Positions 27,807-38,203 are shown, counted from the first letter of the stretch. The stretch is DNA of 43,660 bases from Rhizobium sp. FKY42 (GCF_005222835.1 NZ_STGA01000025.1:1-43660); one strand, 5' to 3'. Program-made: numbers and translations. Notes: generated from the sequence alone by a model not told the origin.

Positions 27807-28450
27807 TGCCTTCATTCCCTGTACTTCCACGACGCTTGCACGACCCAAGCGTCTGGGCCCTCTACCTCCTGGGCCTATTGCCTGCGGCGTGGTATCTTTA
27901 CCAGGCACTGACTGGTGGTCTTGGTTTCAATCCCGTTAAGGGATTCGAGCACCTACTGGGCATTTGGGCGCTGCGTTTTTTATTTGCTGCTCTTGTCCTT
28001 ACCCCCTTGCGCGACCTTACGGGCATAAACTGGCTTCGCTACAGGCGGGCGCTTGGTCTCCTCGGTTTCTACTATGTGCTCTTCCACTTTACCGTATATG
28101 CCGTGCTGGATCTTCGGCTCGATATTCATGCCGTCTGGGCTGACATCGTGCGAAGGCCCTACATCACGATCGGTATGGCGTGCCTGATCCTACTGCTACC
28201 TTTAGCCGCTACTTCCAATGGATGGTCAATTCGTACATTGGGCACCCGATGGCATACTCTGCACAAACTCAGCTACATCATCCTGGCGGGGGCAGTCCTG
28301 CATTTCATGCTGGCTCGGAAAAGTCTGACGCTTGAACCCGCCGCATATATTGCGATCGCGGCAGTCTTACTGGGCTACCGGGTAGTCCGCAAACCGGTTC
28401 TGAGATGGAAGCGACCCAAGCGTCACAATCAACCGGTCCGACAAAACTGA
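27806..28450 (+). CDS. msrQ: Heme-binding membrane subunit of the MsrPQ system
   Basis: Inner-membrane b-type cytochrome (formerly YedZ) that passes quinol electrons to MsrP. The 214-residue product has about six membrane segments. Likely heme-ligand His residues lie in GFEHLLGIWAL, LFHFTVY and WHTLHKLSYI. RYRRALGLLGFYYVLFHF is typical of the ferric-reductase-like fold. Its ATG overlaps the stop of msrP by one base. It is followed by a terminator shared with rplQ on the opposite strand. Confidence 0.95.
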
Positions 28451-28605
28451 AAAGCCGAGATGGTGAAAGTCATTGTCGACGCTGAGCTGGCCCGCACTCG
28501 ATCGCACATCATACTGCACAACCACAGCCGAATGGATTCTCGCGGTGTCCTCATCTTCGAGAACCCAAACACCATCTAGAGAAGGGCGCACGCCACAAAA
28601 CGAAA

Positions 28606-28629
28606 AACCGGTAGGTCGCCCTACCGGTT
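28606..28629. terminator. Bidirectional terminator: rplQ (-) and msrQ (+)
   Basis: A perfect 10-bp stem (28606-28615 with 28620-28629) with a 4-base loop. On the minus strand it is followed by TTTCGTTTT and ends the ribosomal cluster 33 bases after rplQ. On the plus strand it is followed by CTTATAG and may also stop msrQ transcripts. Confidence 0.88.
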
Positions 28630-28662
28630 CTTATAGTCAGCGATTGATCGATTAGGATCAGA

Positions 28663-29088
28663 TTAAGCGGCCTCAGCAGCTTCTGCTTCGGCTGCAACGC
28701 GGGCCTTGTCGGCGGCGCCCTTGGCATCGACGTCGCGCTCGACGAATTCGATGACTGCGAGCGGAGCATTGTCGCCCTGACGGTAGCCAGCCTTCATGAT
28801 CCGAAGGTAACCACCGTTGCGCGAAGCGTAACGGGTTGCGATCGCGTCGAACAGCTTGCGTACGGCGTCCTGATCCTTGATCTGAGAAATCGCCTGGCGA
28901 CGCGCATGCAGGTCGCCACGCTTGCCGAGGGTAACCAGCTTTTCAACGATCGGACGAAGGTCCTTTGCCTTCGGCAGGGTCGTTACGATCTGCTCATGCG
29001 TTATGAGCGAAGCAGCCATGTTGGCGAACATTGCCTTACGGTGGCTGGCGGTGCGGTTGAGCTTGCGGCCGGAATTCTGGTGACGCAT
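28663..29088 (-). CDS. rplQ: 50S ribosomal protein L17
   Basis: Large-subunit protein placed near the exit tunnel. The 141-residue product opens [20 protein letters not shown], the L17 signature, and has an Ala/Glu-rich C-terminal tail (about residues 120-141) that is longer than in E. coli. A strong AAAGGAG precedes the ATG. It is the last gene of the ribosomal cluster, 100 bases after rpoA, and is followed by an intrinsic terminator. Confidence 0.97.
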   Translation of the reverse strand: MRHQNSGRKLNRTASHRKAMFANMAASLITHEQIVTTLPKAKDLRPIVEKLVTLGKRGDLHARRQAISQIKDQDAVRKLFDAIATRYASRNGGYLRIMKAGYRQGDNAPLAVIEFVERDVDAKGAADKARVAAEAEAAEAA

Positions 29089-29188
29089 CTCGTGTCTCCT
29101 TTACTTGCAAGCATTTGCCTGCAGTTTAAATTCGCATTCCATTGAACCAGGTGAAGCACAATTGGCCCCACCCGGAAATGCGTGCGGG

Positions 29189-30199
29189 TTAGTACTGATC
29201 TTCGTAGCGCTTTGCGAGATCTTCGATGTTTTCCGGCGGCCAAGCGGGAACTTCCATACCAAGATGGAGACCCATGGATGCCAGCACTTCCTTGATCTCG
29301 TTCAGCGACTTGCGACCGAAGTTCGGCGTGCGCAGCATTTCCGCCTCGGTCTTCTGGATGAGATCGCCGATGTAGACGATATTGTCATTCTTCAAGCAGT
29401 TCGCCGAACGGACCGAAAGCTCCAGTTCGTCCACCTTCTTGAGAAGCGCCGGATTGAACGCAAGTTCAGTGACAGCTTCTTCTTCAGCTTCCTTCTGCGG
29501 TTCGTCAAAGTTCACGAAGACAGACAACTGGTCCTGAAGAATGCGGGCAGCAAACGCGACAGCGTCTTCACCCGTGACTGAGCCATTTGTCTCAATCGTC
29601 ATCGTCAGCTTATCGTAGTCCAGAACCTGTCCTTCACGGGTGTTTTCCACCTTGTAGGACACCTTCTTGACCGGCGAGTAGAGACTGTCGACCGGGATGA
29701 GACCAATCGGCGCGTCTTCTGCACGGTTACGCTCGGCAGGAACATAGCCCTTACCATTGTTGACCGTGAATTCCATGCGGATCTCCGCACCGTCATCGAG
29801 GGTGCAGATAACGTGATCCGGATTCAGGATTTCGATATCGCCGACAGTCTGGATATCACCAGCCTTGACAACACCTGGACCCTGCTTGCGCACAACCATG
29901 CGCTTAGAGTCATCGCCATCCATCTTGATGGCAATTTCCTTGATGTTCAGAACGATATCCGTGACATCTTCGCGGACGCCCGGAATAGACGAAAACTCGT
30001 GCAGAACACCATCGATCTGGACTGCGGTGACCGCAGCACCGCGCAGCGACGACAAGAGCACGCGACGCAACGCATTGCCGAGCGTCAGACCGAATCCCCG
30101 CTCCAACGGTTCCGCAACCAGCGTAACCTTGGTACGGCCGGAGGAGCTAAACTCCACCTTGTTCGGCTTGATCAGTTCCTGCCAGTTCTTCTGGATCAT
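29189..30199 (-). CDS. rpoA: RNA polymerase alpha subunit
   Basis: Scaffold for RNA polymerase assembly and, through its C-terminal domain, contact for UP elements and activators. The 336-residue product has an N-terminal dimerisation domain (about 1-235, with [15 protein letters not shown]) and a C-terminal helix-hairpin-helix domain (about 250-325). That domain contains [19 protein letters not shown] and [12 protein letters not shown], including the DNA-binding Arg of SVR. ATG at 30199 fits family starts ([14 protein letters not shown]); an in-frame ATG at 30217 would add six residues. It follows rpsK across a 170-base gap with a terminator-like hairpin. Confidence 0.97.
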   Translation of the reverse strand: MIQKNWQELIKPNKVEFSSSGRTKVTLVAEPLERGFGLTLGNALRRVLLSSLRGAAVTAVQIDGVLHEFSSIPGVREDVTDIVLNIKEIAIKMDGDDSKRMVVRKQGPGVVKAGDIQTVGDIEILNPDHVICTLDDGAEIRMEFTVNNGKGYVPAERNRAEDAPIGLIPVDSLYSPVKKVSYKVENTREGQVLDYDKLTMTIETNGSVTGEDAVAFAARILQDQLSVFVNFDEPQKEAEEEAVTELAFNPALLKKVDELELSVRSANCLKNDNIVYIGDLIQKTEAEMLRTPNFGRKSLNEIKEVLASMGLHLGMEVPAWPPENIEDLAKRYEDQY

Positions 30200-30289
30200 A
30201 TGTTTCAAACCTTCCATTCGCTGCCACTATCCAATCGTGACAACCGAGCATGAGAAGCACCGATAAATGCTCATCGGCGTTACGGCAAA

Positions 30290-30320
30290 GCCGCCAGACC
30301 TCATATCGAAGTCAGGCGGC
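30290..30320 (-). terminator. Terminator-like hairpin between rpsK and rpoA
   Basis: On the minus strand, GCCGCCTGAC pairs with GTCTGGCGGC (one mismatch) across an 11-base loop, followed by TTTGCCG. The short T tract suggests partial termination ahead of rpoA rather than a full stop. Confidence 0.55.
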
Positions 30321-30369
30321 ATCACTCCAACTTAACGAAGGCCCGCAATAGCAGACCTCCCTTCACGCA

Positions 30370-30759
30370 TTAGACGCGGCGCTTCTTGCGCGGACGGCAA
30401 CCATTGTGCGGGATCGGAGTTACGTCGCGAATAGACGTAATCATGAAACCAGCAGCCTGGAGTGCACGCAGAGCAGACTCGCGACCAGAACCGGGACCGC
30501 AAACTTCCACTTCCAAAGACTTCATGCCGTGTTCCTGGGCCTTCTTGGCGCAGTCTTCAGCAGCAATCTGAGCGGCGAACGGCGTAGACTTACGCGAACC
30601 CTTGAAACCCTTTGCACCAGCAGACGACCACGCAATCGCATTGCCCTGCGCGTCAGTGATCGTGATCATGGTGTTGTTGAAGGTCGAGTTGACGTGCGCA
30701 ACGCCAGACGTGATGTTTTTGCGTTCGCGACGGCGTACGCGTGTGGCTTCCTTGGCCAT
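30370..30759 (-). CDS. rpsK: 30S ribosomal protein S11
   Basis: Small-subunit platform protein of 129 residues. The core [21 protein letters not shown] and the C-terminal [23 protein letters not shown] are S11 hallmarks. AAAGGA precedes the ATG. It lies 128 bases after rpsM. rpsD, which follows rpsK in E. coli, is absent here, and rpoA comes next, as in other alphaproteobacteria. Confidence 0.97.
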   Translation of the reverse strand: MAKEATRVRRRERKNITSGVAHVNSTFNNTMITITDAQGNAIAWSSAGAKGFKGSRKSTPFAAQIAAEDCAKKAQEHGMKSLEVEVCGPGSGRESALRALQAAGFMITSIRDVTPIPHNGCRPRKKRRV

Positions 30760-30837
30760 AGTATTCCTTTCGTTGATCTCGTCACCGCCGTAACGCCAGC
30801 GGCTCCACCAGGGTGAAGCTCACCCCAAACTCAAAAA

Positions 30838-30865
30838 GGAGGCCGATGCAGCGGCACCAACCTCC
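30838..30865 (-). terminator. Terminator-like hairpin between rpsM and rpsK
   Basis: On the minus strand, GGAG...GCCG pairs with CGGC-CTCC, with an asymmetric internal loop, and is followed at once by TTTTT (30837-30833). A second small perfect stem (30811-30816 with 30820-30825) follows it. The layout fits a partial terminator inside the operon. Confidence 0.5.
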
Positions 30866-30887
30866 AGAAATCCGGATTCAACCGAAC

Positions 30888-31256
30888 TTACTTCTTCTTA
30901 CCAGCGATAGCCTTGGCCGGACCCTTACGCGTGCGCGCATTGGTATGGGTACGCTGACCGCGCACCGGCAGACCACGACGATGACGAAGACCGCGGTAGC
31001 AGCCAAGGTCCATCAGACGCTTGATATTCATAGCGGTTTCGCGGCGAAGATCGCCCTCAACCTGATAATCGCGGTCAATCGTTTCACGGATCTGAAGAAC
31101 TTCAGCGTCCGTCAACTGATGTACGCGACGGTCAGCAGTAATGCCAACCTTCTCGACGATTTCCTGCGCAAACTTCGGGCCGATCCCGTGAATGTAGGTC
31201 AGCGCAATAACAACGCGCTTCGCAGTCGGGATGTTGACGCCAGCGATACGTGCCAC
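30888..31256 (-). CDS. rpsM: 30S ribosomal protein S13
   Basis: Small-subunit head protein that contacts 5S/L5 and tRNA. The 122-residue product starts with a GTG codon at 31256 ([13 protein letters not shown]), preceded by an ideal AAGGAG 7 bases upstream. An in-frame start at 31322 would add 22 residues foreign to S13. The C-terminus ([23 protein letters not shown]) is typical. It opens the alpha-operon part of the cluster after a 242-base gap behind adk. rpmJ, which sits between secY and rpsM in E. coli, is not present here. Confidence 0.96.
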   Translation of the reverse strand: MARIAGVNIPTAKRVVIALTYIHGIGPKFAQEIVEKVGITADRRVHQLTDAEVLQIRETIDRDYQVEGDLRRETAMNIKRLMDLGCYRGLRHRRGLPVRGQRTHTNARTRKGPAKAIAGKKK

Positions 31257-31347
31257 GCCTATTCTCCTTGCGTTCCAGTTGCCATCCGGCAAGTGGTGCT
31301 TCTTCCATGAGAGCAGCCTCAAAAGGCCGCCAGTTCAAATCTCATCC

Positions 31348-31377
31348 GATATAGTCATAGCGACGAGAACGGACCAA
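31348..31377 (-). promoter_or_regulatory. Candidate promoter for the rpsM-rplQ section
   Basis: On the minus strand, TTGGTC (31372-31377) and TATATC (31348-31353) are separated by 18 bases, resembling a sigma-70-type promoter. It lies about 90 bases before rpsM, in the 242-base gap behind adk, at the position of the E. coli spc/alpha boundary. Based on sequence resemblance only. Confidence 0.35.
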
Positions 31378-31498
31378 TACATCAGGCCGAGCCAGTCGCT
31401 ATCAAATGTCGCGAGTTGGCGCGGTGTTTAGCGGAATCGGTGCCCAAAAGCAACCGGCCCCGCCAAGAATCTTTAACAACAAACAGCGTTGCTATCGG

Positions 31499-32089
31499 TC
31501 AAGCGGCTGACGTTTCCAGGACGTCTTCAATAGACTTCGTCACGACATCCATATCCGCCATACCATCCAGGACCACCAATTGCCCTTGACCTGCATAGTA
31601 TTCGGACAGCGGGGCAGTCTTTTCGCGATACTCCGCGAGACGCTTGCGGAATGACTCGGGATTGTCGTCGGATCGCACAGTTCCACCTGCAGCAACTGTT
31701 TCCGCAACCCGCGATTCGATTCGGCGAACAAGCGCTTCCTCATCGACTTTCAGCTCGATAACTGCATCGAGCTCGATACTCTTCGCAAGAAGGTTTTCCG
31801 CCAACGCCTTCGCCTGAGGCACTGTGCGCGGATAGCCGTCAAGGATGAAACCTTTGGCGCAATCCGGAGCCTCGATACGCTCAGACACGATCTGGTTCAC
31901 GATGTCATCGGATACAAGTCCACCCGCATCCATGACAGCCTTCGCCCTTTTTCCAATGTCCGACTCAGCCTTAACGGCTGCACGAAGCATATCTCCTGTG
32001 GACAACTGCGGGATGCCATACCTGTCCGTCAGACGCTTGGCCTGCGTACCCTTCCCCGCTCCCGGCGGTCCCAAAAAGATCAGTCTCAT
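31499..32089 (-). CDS. adk: Adenylate kinase
   Basis: Converts AMP + ATP to 2 ADP in the cytoplasm. The 196-residue product is the short form without the zinc-binding LID insertion. The P-loop GPPGAGKGT (7-15), the AMP-binding [11 protein letters not shown] (28-38) and [10 protein letters not shown] are intact. It overlaps secY by 4 bases (ATGA), so translation is probably coupled. adk behind secY is a widely shared gene order. Confidence 0.97.
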   Translation of the reverse strand: MRLIFLGPPGAGKGTQAKRLTDRYGIPQLSTGDMLRAAVKAESDIGKRAKAVMDAGGLVSDDIVNQIVSERIEAPDCAKGFILDGYPRTVPQAKALAENLLAKSIELDAVIELKVDEEALVRRIESRVAETVAAGGTVRSDDNPESFRKRLAEYREKTAPLSEYYAGQGQLVVLDGMADMDVVTKSIEDVLETSAA

Positions 32090-33426
32090 CGTCCCCTCTT
32101 TCCTCCACGCAACTTGGACTTCTTGATCAGCCCCTCATATTGCTGAGCAATGAGGTGCCCCTGAATCTGTGCTACCGTATCAAGGGTAACACTGACAACG
32201 ATCAAAAGCGAAGTACCACCAAGGGCTAATGGGATTCCGGTCCGTGCAATCAGTGTCTCAGGCAGAATGCAGACAAAAACGAGATAGACCGCACCGACAA
32301 CTGTGATTCTGGTCAAGACGTAATCAATGTATTCCGCAGTCCGCTCGCCCGGACGAATGCCAGGAATAAAGCCGCCATGCTTCTTGAGATTGTCGGCAGT
32401 GTCTTTCGGGTTGAAGACGATTGCCGTGTAGAAGAAAGCAAAGAAGGCAATCAGCAGACCGTAGAAAAGCATGAACAATGGTTGACCATGCTGCAGCGAG
32501 GCAATAATTGCCGTTGCCCAGGTTGGCAGGCTTGTATTGCCAGCGAAGCCAGCCGCAGTCGCGGGCAGAAGCAACAGGGACGATGCGAAAATTGCCGGAA
32601 TGACACCAGACGTGTTGAGCTTCAGGGGAAGGTGCGACGTATCGCCCTGGAACATCCGATTTCCGACCTGACGCTTCGGATACTGAATAAGCAAGCGGCG
32701 CTGCGCCCGCTCCACAAATACGATCAGAGCAATAACGCCGATTGCGACGACCACTACTGTGAGAATCAGTGCTGTCGACAACGCGCCTGTACGACCCAGC
32801 TCAAGCGTGCCAGCCAATGCAGTCGGCAGGCCAGCGGCAATGCCAGCGAAGATGATCAAGGAAATGCCGTTACCGATACCGCGCGATGTGATCTGTTCAC
32901 CGAGCCACATCAGGAACATGGTACCACCGAGCAGCGTCACCACAGTCGAAATTCGGAAGAACCAACCTGGATCCAAAACAATACCGTTGCCGCCTTCAAG
33001 ACCGACTGCAATACCGTAAGCTTGCAGCGTTCCGAGCAGCACAGTGCCATATCGCGTGTACTGGTTGATGATCTTTCGGCCCTGCTCACCTTCCTTCTTG
33101 AGGTTTTCAAGCGACGGGACGACTGACGTCATGAGCTGTACAATGATGGAAGCAGAGATGTATGGCATGATGCCCAAGGCAAAGATAGCCATACGCTGCA
33201 CGGCGCCACCCGCGAACATATTGAACAAACCCAGGATACCCCCGGCCTGCCCCTTGAATGCCTGCGCATAGGCTTCCGGATTAAGCCCCGGAAGAGGAAT
33301 ATGTGTTCCGAGACGATAGACGAGAAGCGCAGCCAAGGTAAACCACAGGCGCTTCTTCAGGTCCGTTGCCTTCGAGAAAGTAGAAAAGTTCAGATTCGAG
33401 GCCAGTTGCTCAGCTGCAGATGCCAT
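32086..33426 (-). CDS. secY: Preprotein translocase channel SecY
   Basis: Central channel of the Sec translocon in the inner membrane. The 446-residue product has ten predicted membrane helices; [16 protein letters not shown] lies near residues 85-100. The basic cytosolic loops, including [19 protein letters not shown], are intact. ATG at 33426 has GGAG upstream; a further upstream in-frame start would add eleven non-conserved residues. A 229-base gap with a terminator-like hairpin separates it from rplO, and adk overlaps its stop. Confidence 0.97.
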   Translation of the reverse strand: MASAAEQLASNLNFSTFSKATDLKKRLWFTLAALLVYRLGTHIPLPGLNPEAYAQAFKGQAGGILGLFNMFAGGAVQRMAIFALGIMPYISASIIVQLMTSVVPSLENLKKEGEQGRKIINQYTRYGTVLLGTLQAYGIAVGLEGGNGIVLDPGWFFRISTVVTLLGGTMFLMWLGEQITSRGIGNGISLIIFAGIAAGLPTALAGTLELGRTGALSTALILTVVVVAIGVIALIVFVERAQRRLLIQYPKRQVGNRMFQGDTSHLPLKLNTSGVIPAIFASSLLLLPATAAGFAGNTSLPTWATAIIASLQHGQPLFMLFYGLLIAFFAFFYTAIVFNPKDTADNLKKHGGFIPGIRPGERTAEYIDYVLTRITVVGAVYLVFVCILPETLIARTGIPLALGGTSLLIVVSVTLDTVAQIQGHLIAQQYEGLIKKSKLRGGKRGR

Positions 33427-33614
33427 GCCTATCTCCGCCTGACCAGTTCCGCCGGCCAAACAGGCTCCAGGCAGAAAGCAGTCTCATTTCCAATTTCAGA
33501 AAATCGGGAGATGGAAGGTGCAGAAACCAATCTCGACGCCCCACCCCATTTTCCGTTACACCCCGGCTAAACGCCGCGTCCCGCCGGGTTCGTGAGGCCC
33601 ACATATGGGAGCAA

Positions 33615-33645
33615 AATCGCCCGGCGTGAAGCACCCCGGGCGATT
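33615..33645 (-). terminator. Terminator-like hairpin between rplO and secY
   Basis: On the minus strand, AATCGCCCGG pairs perfectly with CCGGGCGATT (33636-33645 with 33615-33624) across an 11-base loop. TT follows, so that TTTT runs out of the stem. It lies 11 bases after the rplO stop and may lower transcription into secY-adk. Confidence 0.65.
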
Positions 33646-33655
33646 CATCGACACA

Positions 33656-34132
33656 TTATTCAACAGTAGCTGCAGCTTCTGGAAGCTTGATCGAGCCGCC
33701 AGCCTTTTCAATCTTCTCTACAGCCGCCTTGGAAGCGCCCGCAGCCTCGATCGAAACCTTTGCCTTCAGTTCGCCGTCTGCGAGAATACGAACACCATCC
33801 TTTTCGCGACGGATAACGCCAGCGGCCTTCAAGGAAGCGGCATCAATTGTTGCAGACGCATCGAGCTTCTTTGCATCAATCGCAGCCTGGATCCGGCCCA
33901 GCGATACAATGACGAAGTCAGACGAGAAAATGTTGTTGAAGCCGCGCTTCGGAAGGCGACGGTAGATTGGCATCTGACCGCCTTCGAAACCGTTGATAGC
34001 AACGCCAGAACGAGCCTTCTGACCCTTGACGCCGCGTCCACCAGTCTTGCCCTTGCCCGAACCGATACCGCGACCTACGCGAATACGATCCTTGCTGGAG
34101 CCTTCGTTGTCTTTGATTTCGTTAAGTTTCAT
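33656..34132 (-). CDS. rplO: 50S ribosomal protein L15
   Basis: Large-subunit assembly protein, 158 residues. The Gly-rich N-terminal [24 protein letters not shown] and the [18 protein letters not shown] block are L15 signatures. A purine-rich GGAGTAGGAACG precedes the ATG. It is 16 bases after rpmD. The C-terminal tail is Ala/Glu-rich and slightly longer than the E. coli protein. Confidence 0.97.
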   Translation of the reverse strand: MKLNEIKDNEGSSKDRIRVGRGIGSGKGKTGGRGVKGQKARSGVAINGFEGGQMPIYRRLPKRGFNNIFSSDFVIVSLGRIQAAIDAKKLDASATIDAASLKAAGVIRREKDGVRILADGELKAKVSIEAAGASKAAVEKIEKAGGSIKLPEAAATVE

Positions 34133-34148
34133 CGTTCCTACTCCCGTC

Positions 34149-34346
34149 TCACTTCTCGTCGACGACGCGAACGAGATGCTGGACAGACCGGATCATCCCA
34201 CGAACTGATGGAGTGTCTTCCAGAGTCCGAACCCGGTGCATCTTGTTAAGGCCGAGACCGATCAGCGTCTGACGCTGAACGGAAGGCCGGCGAATGGGGC
34301 TACCGATCTGCTCGACCGTAACCGTCTTCTTGGTTTCGTTAGCCAT
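34149..34346 (-). CDS. rpmD: 50S ribosomal protein L30
   Basis: Small large-subunit protein of 65 residues with the typical [33 protein letters not shown] core. ATG at 34346 has AAGGAG upstream; an in-frame TTG one codon earlier is not needed. It is 11 bases after rpsE and 16 before rplO. Confidence 0.96.
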   Translation of the reverse strand: MANETKKTVTVEQIGSPIRRPSVQRQTLIGLGLNKMHRVRTLEDTPSVRGMIRSVQHLVRVVDEK

Positions 34347-34357
34347 CAAACAGCTCC

Positions 34358-34927
34358 TTATTCTTCCGCTGCATTGCCGGAAGCGGCACGGCGAGCCTGA
34401 AGCGTAGCATACTTGATGCCGCGCTGTGCTGCGATGTCCTTCGGATGCACCTGGTGCTTCAACGCGTCGAACGTGGCCCGAACCATGTTGTAAGGGTTCG
34501 ACGAACCGGTCGACTTGGCAACAACGTCATGAACGCCCAGCGTTTCGAAAACGGCACGCATTGGACCGCCAGCGATGATTCCCGTACCGGCCTTGGCCGA
34601 ACGAAGCAGAACCTTACCAGCGCCATGGCGACCATTCACATCGTGATGCAATGTACGGCCGTCGCGCAGCGGGACGAAAATCAGATCGCGCTTGGCAGCT
34701 TCGGTTGCCTTGCGGATTGCTTCCGGCACTTCGCGAGCCTTGCCGTGCCCAAAGCCCACGCGGCCCTTCTGATCGCCGACAACGACCAGGGCGGCAAAGC
34801 CGAAACGACGACCACCCTTAACAACTTTGGCAACGCGGTTGATAGCTACCAGCTTATCAACAAACTCGCTGTCGCGCTCTTCGCGGCTCTGACGCTCTTC
34901 GCGCGAGCCTCTCTTTTCCTGTGCCAT
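34358..34927 (-). CDS. rpsE: 30S ribosomal protein S5
   Basis: Small-subunit fidelity protein of 189 residues. It has an N-terminal KH-like region ([21 protein letters not shown]) and [15 protein letters not shown], followed by [15 protein letters not shown]. The Arg/Glu-rich N-terminus and Ala-rich C-terminus are the alphaproteobacterial version, longer than the 167 residues of E. coli. ATG at 34927 has AGGAA close upstream. A 142-base gap with a terminator-like hairpin precedes it. Confidence 0.97.
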   Translation of the reverse strand: MAQEKRGSREERQSREERDSEFVDKLVAINRVAKVVKGGRRFGFAALVVVGDQKGRVGFGHGKAREVPEAIRKATEAAKRDLIFVPLRDGRTLHHDVNGRHGAGKVLLRSAKAGTGIIAGGPMRAVFETLGVHDVVAKSTGSSNPYNMVRATFDALKHQVHPKDIAAQRGIKYATLQARRAASGNAAEE

Positions 34928-35035
34928 TTTCCTGTTCCTTTTTCTTTTCCGGTACAAACGGCAGACTTCGAAAAGCCGACCAAACGCCCGTCAGGGAATC
35001 TGGTCGGCCAGTGATGAGTGGCCTCTTAAGCCAAA

Positions 35036-35061
35036 ACGACCGATCCGTGAAGACCGGTCGT
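35036..35061 (-). terminator. Terminator-like hairpin between rplR and rpsE
   Basis: On the minus strand, ACGACCGGTC pairs with GATCGGTCGT (one mismatch) across a 6-base loop. TTT follows, so that TTTT leaves the stem, then GGCTT. It lies 8 bases after rplR. A second stem GGCCA/TGGCC lies close downstream (near 35006-35023). Confidence 0.55.
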
Positions 35062-35069
35062 CATATTTA

Positions 35070-35432
35070 TTAGAACGCCAGACCGCCTTCGCGGGCAGCC
35101 TCTGCGAGAGCCTTGATACGACCGTGATAAATGAATGCGCCACGATCGAATACGACTTCCTTGACACCCGCGGCAACTGCACGCTCGGCAACGAGCTTAC
35201 CGACCGCTGCAGCGGCAGCAGTGTCGGCGCCGGTCTTCAGAGACGTACGCAAGCCACCATCGAGCGTGGAGGCGGCAGCAAGCGTGCGACCGGCCACATC
35301 GTCAATGATCTGGGCATAGATGTTCTTCGACGAGCGATGAACCGACAGACGCGGGCGACCGTTAGCGACCGCCTTGATCTGGCGACGAACACGGCTCGCG
35401 CGCTTTGCAAGTGCTTCTTTCCTGCTAGCCAT
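35070..35432 (-). CDS. rplR: 50S ribosomal protein L18
   Basis: 5S rRNA-binding large-subunit protein of 120 residues. The [20 protein letters not shown] core and C-terminal [26 protein letters not shown] are diagnostic. It is 12 bases after rplF. A hairpin with a short T tract follows before rpsE. Confidence 0.97.
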   Translation of the reverse strand: MASRKEALAKRASRVRRQIKAVANGRPRLSVHRSSKNIYAQIIDDVAGRTLAAASTLDGGLRTSLKTGADTAAAAAVGKLVAERAVAAGVKEVVFDRGAFIYHGRIKALAEAAREGGLAF

Positions 35433-35444
35433 TTCGCGTCAACC

Positions 35445-35978
35445 TTACTTCTTCTTGCCTTCCTTGCGGACGATCCGTTCTTCGGCGTACTTGACGCCCT
35501 TGCCCTTATAGGGCTCCGGACCGCGGTATTCGCGGATTTCCGCTGCAACCTGACCGACCTGCTGCTTATTGATGCCGGTGACGACGATTTCCGTCGGCTT
35601 CGGCACGGCAATAGTGATACCCTGCGGCGGCTCATAGACCACATCGTGGCTGAAACCAAGCGAGAGCTGCAGGTTCTTGCCCTGCATGGCGGCGCGGTAA
35701 CCAACGCCGTTGATCTCGAGCTTGCGCTCAAAACCGTCCTTCACACCCTTGAAGATGTTCTCGATCATCGTGCGGGACATGCCCCACTTTGCACGAGCAT
35801 CCTTCGTGTCGGTTACCGGAGCAACAGACACCGCGTTATTTTCGAAAGAAAGCTTTACTTCGTCGTTTGCTACAAAGATCAGCTCGCCCTTCGGACCCTT
35901 TGCCGTGACCGTCTGTCCTTCGACAGAGGCCGTCACACCTGCGGGAACCTGAACGGGCTTTTTACCGATACGAGACAT
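35445..35978 (-). CDS. rplF: 50S ribosomal protein L6
   Basis: Large-subunit protein near the factor-binding site, 177 residues with two related alpha/beta domains. [15 protein letters not shown] at the start and the C-terminal [21 protein letters not shown] are L6 signatures. It is 38 bases after rpsH and 12 before rplR. Confidence 0.97.
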   Translation of the reverse strand: MSRIGKKPVQVPAGVTASVEGQTVTAKGPKGELIFVANDEVKLSFENNAVSVAPVTDTKDARAKWGMSRTMIENIFKGVKDGFERKLEINGVGYRAAMQGKNLQLSLGFSHDVVYEPPQGITIAVPKPTEIVVTGINKQQVGQVAAEIREYRGPEPYKGKGVKYAEERIVRKEGKKK

Positions 35979-36016
35979 AGTTCAATCCTGTCTGTCCGTT
36001 AGAGATCCTGCGGGCC

Positions 36017-36415
36017 TTAGAAGACCGAGCAGAGAACCTCGCCACCTACGTTCTGTTCGCGCGCCTGATGATCGGCCATCACGCCCTTCGGAGTCGAAAG
36101 GATAGTGATGCCGAGGCCGTTCGCGACCTGCGGAATAGACTTAACCGAAACGTAAACCCGTCGACCGGGCTTAGAAACGCGGCCAATTTCACGAATTACG
36201 GAAGCACCTTCGTAGTACTTCAGTTCGATTTCAATCTCGGACTTACCGTCGCCGTGATCGACCTGCGTGTAGCCGCGGATATATCCCTCAGCCTGCAGAA
36301 CGTCGAGAACGCGAACGCGCAGCTTGGAAGCCGGCGTCGTAACGGAAGACTTGCGACGGGCAGCGCCGTTGCGGATACGTGTGAGCATATCGCCCAGAGG
36401 ATCAGTCATGGTCAT
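36017..36415 (-). CDS. rpsH: 30S ribosomal protein S8
   Basis: 16S rRNA-binding central-domain protein of 132 residues. [14 protein letters not shown] at the start and [28 protein letters not shown] at the end (the latter binding helix 21) are S8 hallmarks. In E. coli S8 represses the spc operon; the target there is near rplE. No matching RNA element was verified here. It lies 13 bases after rpsN. Confidence 0.97.
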   Translation of the reverse strand: MTMTDPLGDMLTRIRNGAARRKSSVTTPASKLRVRVLDVLQAEGYIRGYTQVDHGDGKSEIEIELKYYEGASVIREIGRVSKPGRRVYVSVKSIPQVANGLGITILSTPKGVMADHQAREQNVGGEVLCSVF

Positions 36416-36428
36416 GTTAACCGTCTCC

Positions 36429-36734
36429 TTACCAGCTGGACTTCACAACGCCCGGAACCTTGCCCAGATTGCCGAGTTCGCGCAGGGCGATACGGGACAT
36501 CTTGAGCTTCCGGTAGAAGGCACGCGGACGACCGGTGACTTCGCAGCGATTGCGGATGCGGGTCTTGGAACCATCGCGCGGCAACGAAGCGAGCTTCAAG
36601 GTAGCCTTGAAACGCTCTTCGATCGGCAGGTCCTGTTTCATGATGATCGCCTTCAAAGCAGCGCGCTTCGCTGCCTGGTTGGCGACCGTCTTGCGGCGGC
36701 GCTTGTTCTTTTCGATTGCGCTTGTCTTCGCCAT
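36429..36734 (-). CDS. rpsN: 30S ribosomal protein S14
   Basis: Small-subunit head protein of 101 residues, the longer zinc-free form: the C-terminal region [27 protein letters not shown] lacks the CxxC pairs of the zinc form. ATG at 36734 starts [15 protein letters not shown], as in the family; an upstream in-frame start is not supported. It is 32 bases after rplE. Confidence 0.97.
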   Translation of the reverse strand: MAKTSAIEKNKRRRKTVANQAAKRAALKAIIMKQDLPIEERFKATLKLASLPRDGSKTRIRNRCEVTGRPRAFYRKLKMSRIALRELGNLGKVPGVVKSSW

Positions 36735-36766
36735 ATCGAGTTCCTTTTCTACGCTCGTCGTTACGG

Positions 36767-37324
36767 TTACTGACGGAACGGGAAGTTGAACTCTTTCAGA
36801 AGAGCCCGTGCTTCGTCGTCCGTGTTTGCCGTCGTGCAAACGATGATGTCCATGCCCCACATCTGATCAACCTTATCGTAGTTGATCTCAGGGAACACGA
36901 TGTGCTCCTTGATACCCATGGCGAAGTTGCCACGGCCGTCAAAGCTCTTCGGGTTCAGACCGCGGAAGTCGCGAACGCGCGGAAGCGCGATGTTGACCAG
37001 ACGATCCAGGAATTCGTACATGCGAGCGCCGCGCAGAGTTACCTTTGCGCCAATCGGCATGTTTTCACGCACCTTGAAGCCTGCAATCGAATTGCGGGCG
37101 CGCGTGATGACCGGCTTCTGACCGGCGATCGCAGCCAGATCGGCAGCAGCGATCGTAGGCTTCTTCGAGTCGGCAGTCGCTTCACCAACACCCATGTTGA
37201 TGACGATCTTGTCGATCTTCGGAATCTGCATCTCGTTGGCGTAGGAGAACTGCTCCAGAAGCGCCTTACGAATACGAGAAACGTACTCCGTCTTCAGACG
37301 GGGCTCGTACTTGTTCTCAGCCAT
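36767..37324 (-). CDS. rplE: 50S ribosomal protein L5
   Basis: 5S rRNA-binding large-subunit protein of 185 residues. [42 protein letters not shown] and the [19 protein letters not shown] segment are L5 signatures. It overlaps rplX by 8 bases, so translation of the pair is probably coupled. Confidence 0.97.
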   Translation of the reverse strand: MAENKYEPRLKTEYVSRIRKALLEQFSYANEMQIPKIDKIVINMGVGEATADSKKPTIAAADLAAIAGQKPVITRARNSIAGFKVRENMPIGAKVTLRGARMYEFLDRLVNIALPRVRDFRGLNPKSFDGRGNFAMGIKEHIVFPEINYDKVDQMWGMDIIVCTTANTDDEARALLKEFNFPFRQ

Positions 37325-37625
37325 CGATCACATCTCCCGTACGCTTGGCTACACGGACCTTCTTGCCATCGACAACGCTAAAGCCAACACGTGTGGGCTT
37401 TCCGTCCTTCGCGACGATCGCGATGTTCGACAGATGGATCGAAGCTTCCTTGTTGATGATGCCAGCTTCCTGGGTCTGGGTCTGGCGCTGGTGGCGCTTT
37501 ACCATATTGATCCCACGGACCACCGCACGGTCTTCCTTCGGCAGCACCTGGACTACTTCACCGGTACGGCCCTTGTCCTTACCAGCAATAACGACAACGT
37601 TGTCGCCTTTACGAATCTTCTGCAT
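37317..37625 (-). CDS. rplX: 50S ribosomal protein L24
   Basis: Large-subunit assembly initiator of 102 residues. The KOW motif region [24 protein letters not shown] at the start and [24 protein letters not shown] at the end are typical. It overlaps rplE by 8 bases and lies 14 bases after rplN. Confidence 0.97.
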   Translation of the reverse strand: MQKIRKGDNVVVIAGKDKGRTGEVVQVLPKEDRAVVRGINMVKRHQRQTQTQEAGIINKEASIHLSNIAIVAKDGKPTRVGFSVVDGKKVRVAKRTGDVIDG

Positions 37626-37639
37626 GGCTATCCGCTCCC

Positions 37640-38008
37640 TTAGAGTACTTCCGGAGCCAGCGAGATGATCTTCATATGGTTCTTGGCGCGAAGTTCGCGC
37701 GGAACCGGTCCGAAGATGCGGGTGCCGATGGGCTCTTTCTTGTTGTCGATGAGGACCGCTGCGTTGTTATCGAAGCGAATCACGCTGCCGTCCGGGCGGC
37801 GGATGTCCTTTGCGGTGCGAACAACGACGGCTTTCATAACGTCGCCCTTCTTCACGCGGCCGCGCGGAATAGCTTCCTTGATGGAGACGACAATAATGTC
37901 GCCTACGGAAGCATACTTACGCTTTGAGCCGCCCAGCACCTTGATGCACATGACACGACGCGCGCCGGAATTATCGGCAACGTCGAGGTTTGTTTGCATC
38001 TGAATCAT
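37640..38008 (-). CDS. rplN: 50S ribosomal protein L14
   Basis: Large-subunit interface protein of 122 residues. [26 protein letters not shown] and the [19 protein letters not shown] ending are L14 hallmarks. A 234-base gap with two hairpins and a possible promoter separates it from rpsQ, so it is likely to open the spc section, as in E. coli. Confidence 0.97.
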   Translation of the reverse strand: MIQMQTNLDVADNSGARRVMCIKVLGGSKRKYASVGDIIVVSIKEAIPRGRVKKGDVMKAVVVRTAKDIRRPDGSVIRFDNNAAVLIDNKKEPIGTRIFGPVPRELRAKNHMKIISLAPEVL

Positions 38009-38078
38009 GTCAGGTCGCCTTCTCGTAATGACTGGAACGGTTGGGCATGCGCCCCCTATTCCAGCTCAATGACATACT

Positions 38079-38107
38079 TATTTTCGCGCGAGGTGGGTAC
38101 TTGCCAA
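38079..38107 (-). promoter_or_regulatory. Candidate promoter for the rplN (spc) section
   Basis: On the minus strand, TTGGCA (38102-38107, 5 of 6 to the -35 consensus) is followed after 17 bases by a weak AAAATA (38079-38084). It lies downstream of a terminator-like hairpin and about 70 bases before rplN. The -10 match is poor, so this is a suggestion only. Confidence 0.3.
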
Positions 38108-38152
38108 GGTGGTTTCCTGACCAGGACCTTCCCTGCGCTTCAAAGCAAAAGA

Positions 38153-38172
38153 ACGCCCGCGAGTACGGGCGT
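38153..38172 (-). terminator. Terminator-like hairpin between rpsQ and rplN
   Basis: On the minus strand, ACGCCCG pairs perfectly with CGGGCGT across a 6-base loop and is followed by TCTTTTGCTTTG. It lies about 70 bases after rpsQ, at the position that separates the S10 and spc operons in E. coli. Confidence 0.7.
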
Positions 38173-38203
38173 CCTGCGCCAATGCGCTGCTTCATACAGA
38201 ATT

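Noticed and set aside
28367..28591. 74-residue minus-strand frame between rplQ and msrQ
   Set aside because: Starts with GTG just past the rplQ terminator without a ribosome-binding site and runs into the end of msrQ. Its sequence looks somewhat protein-like, so a gene remnant cannot be excluded.
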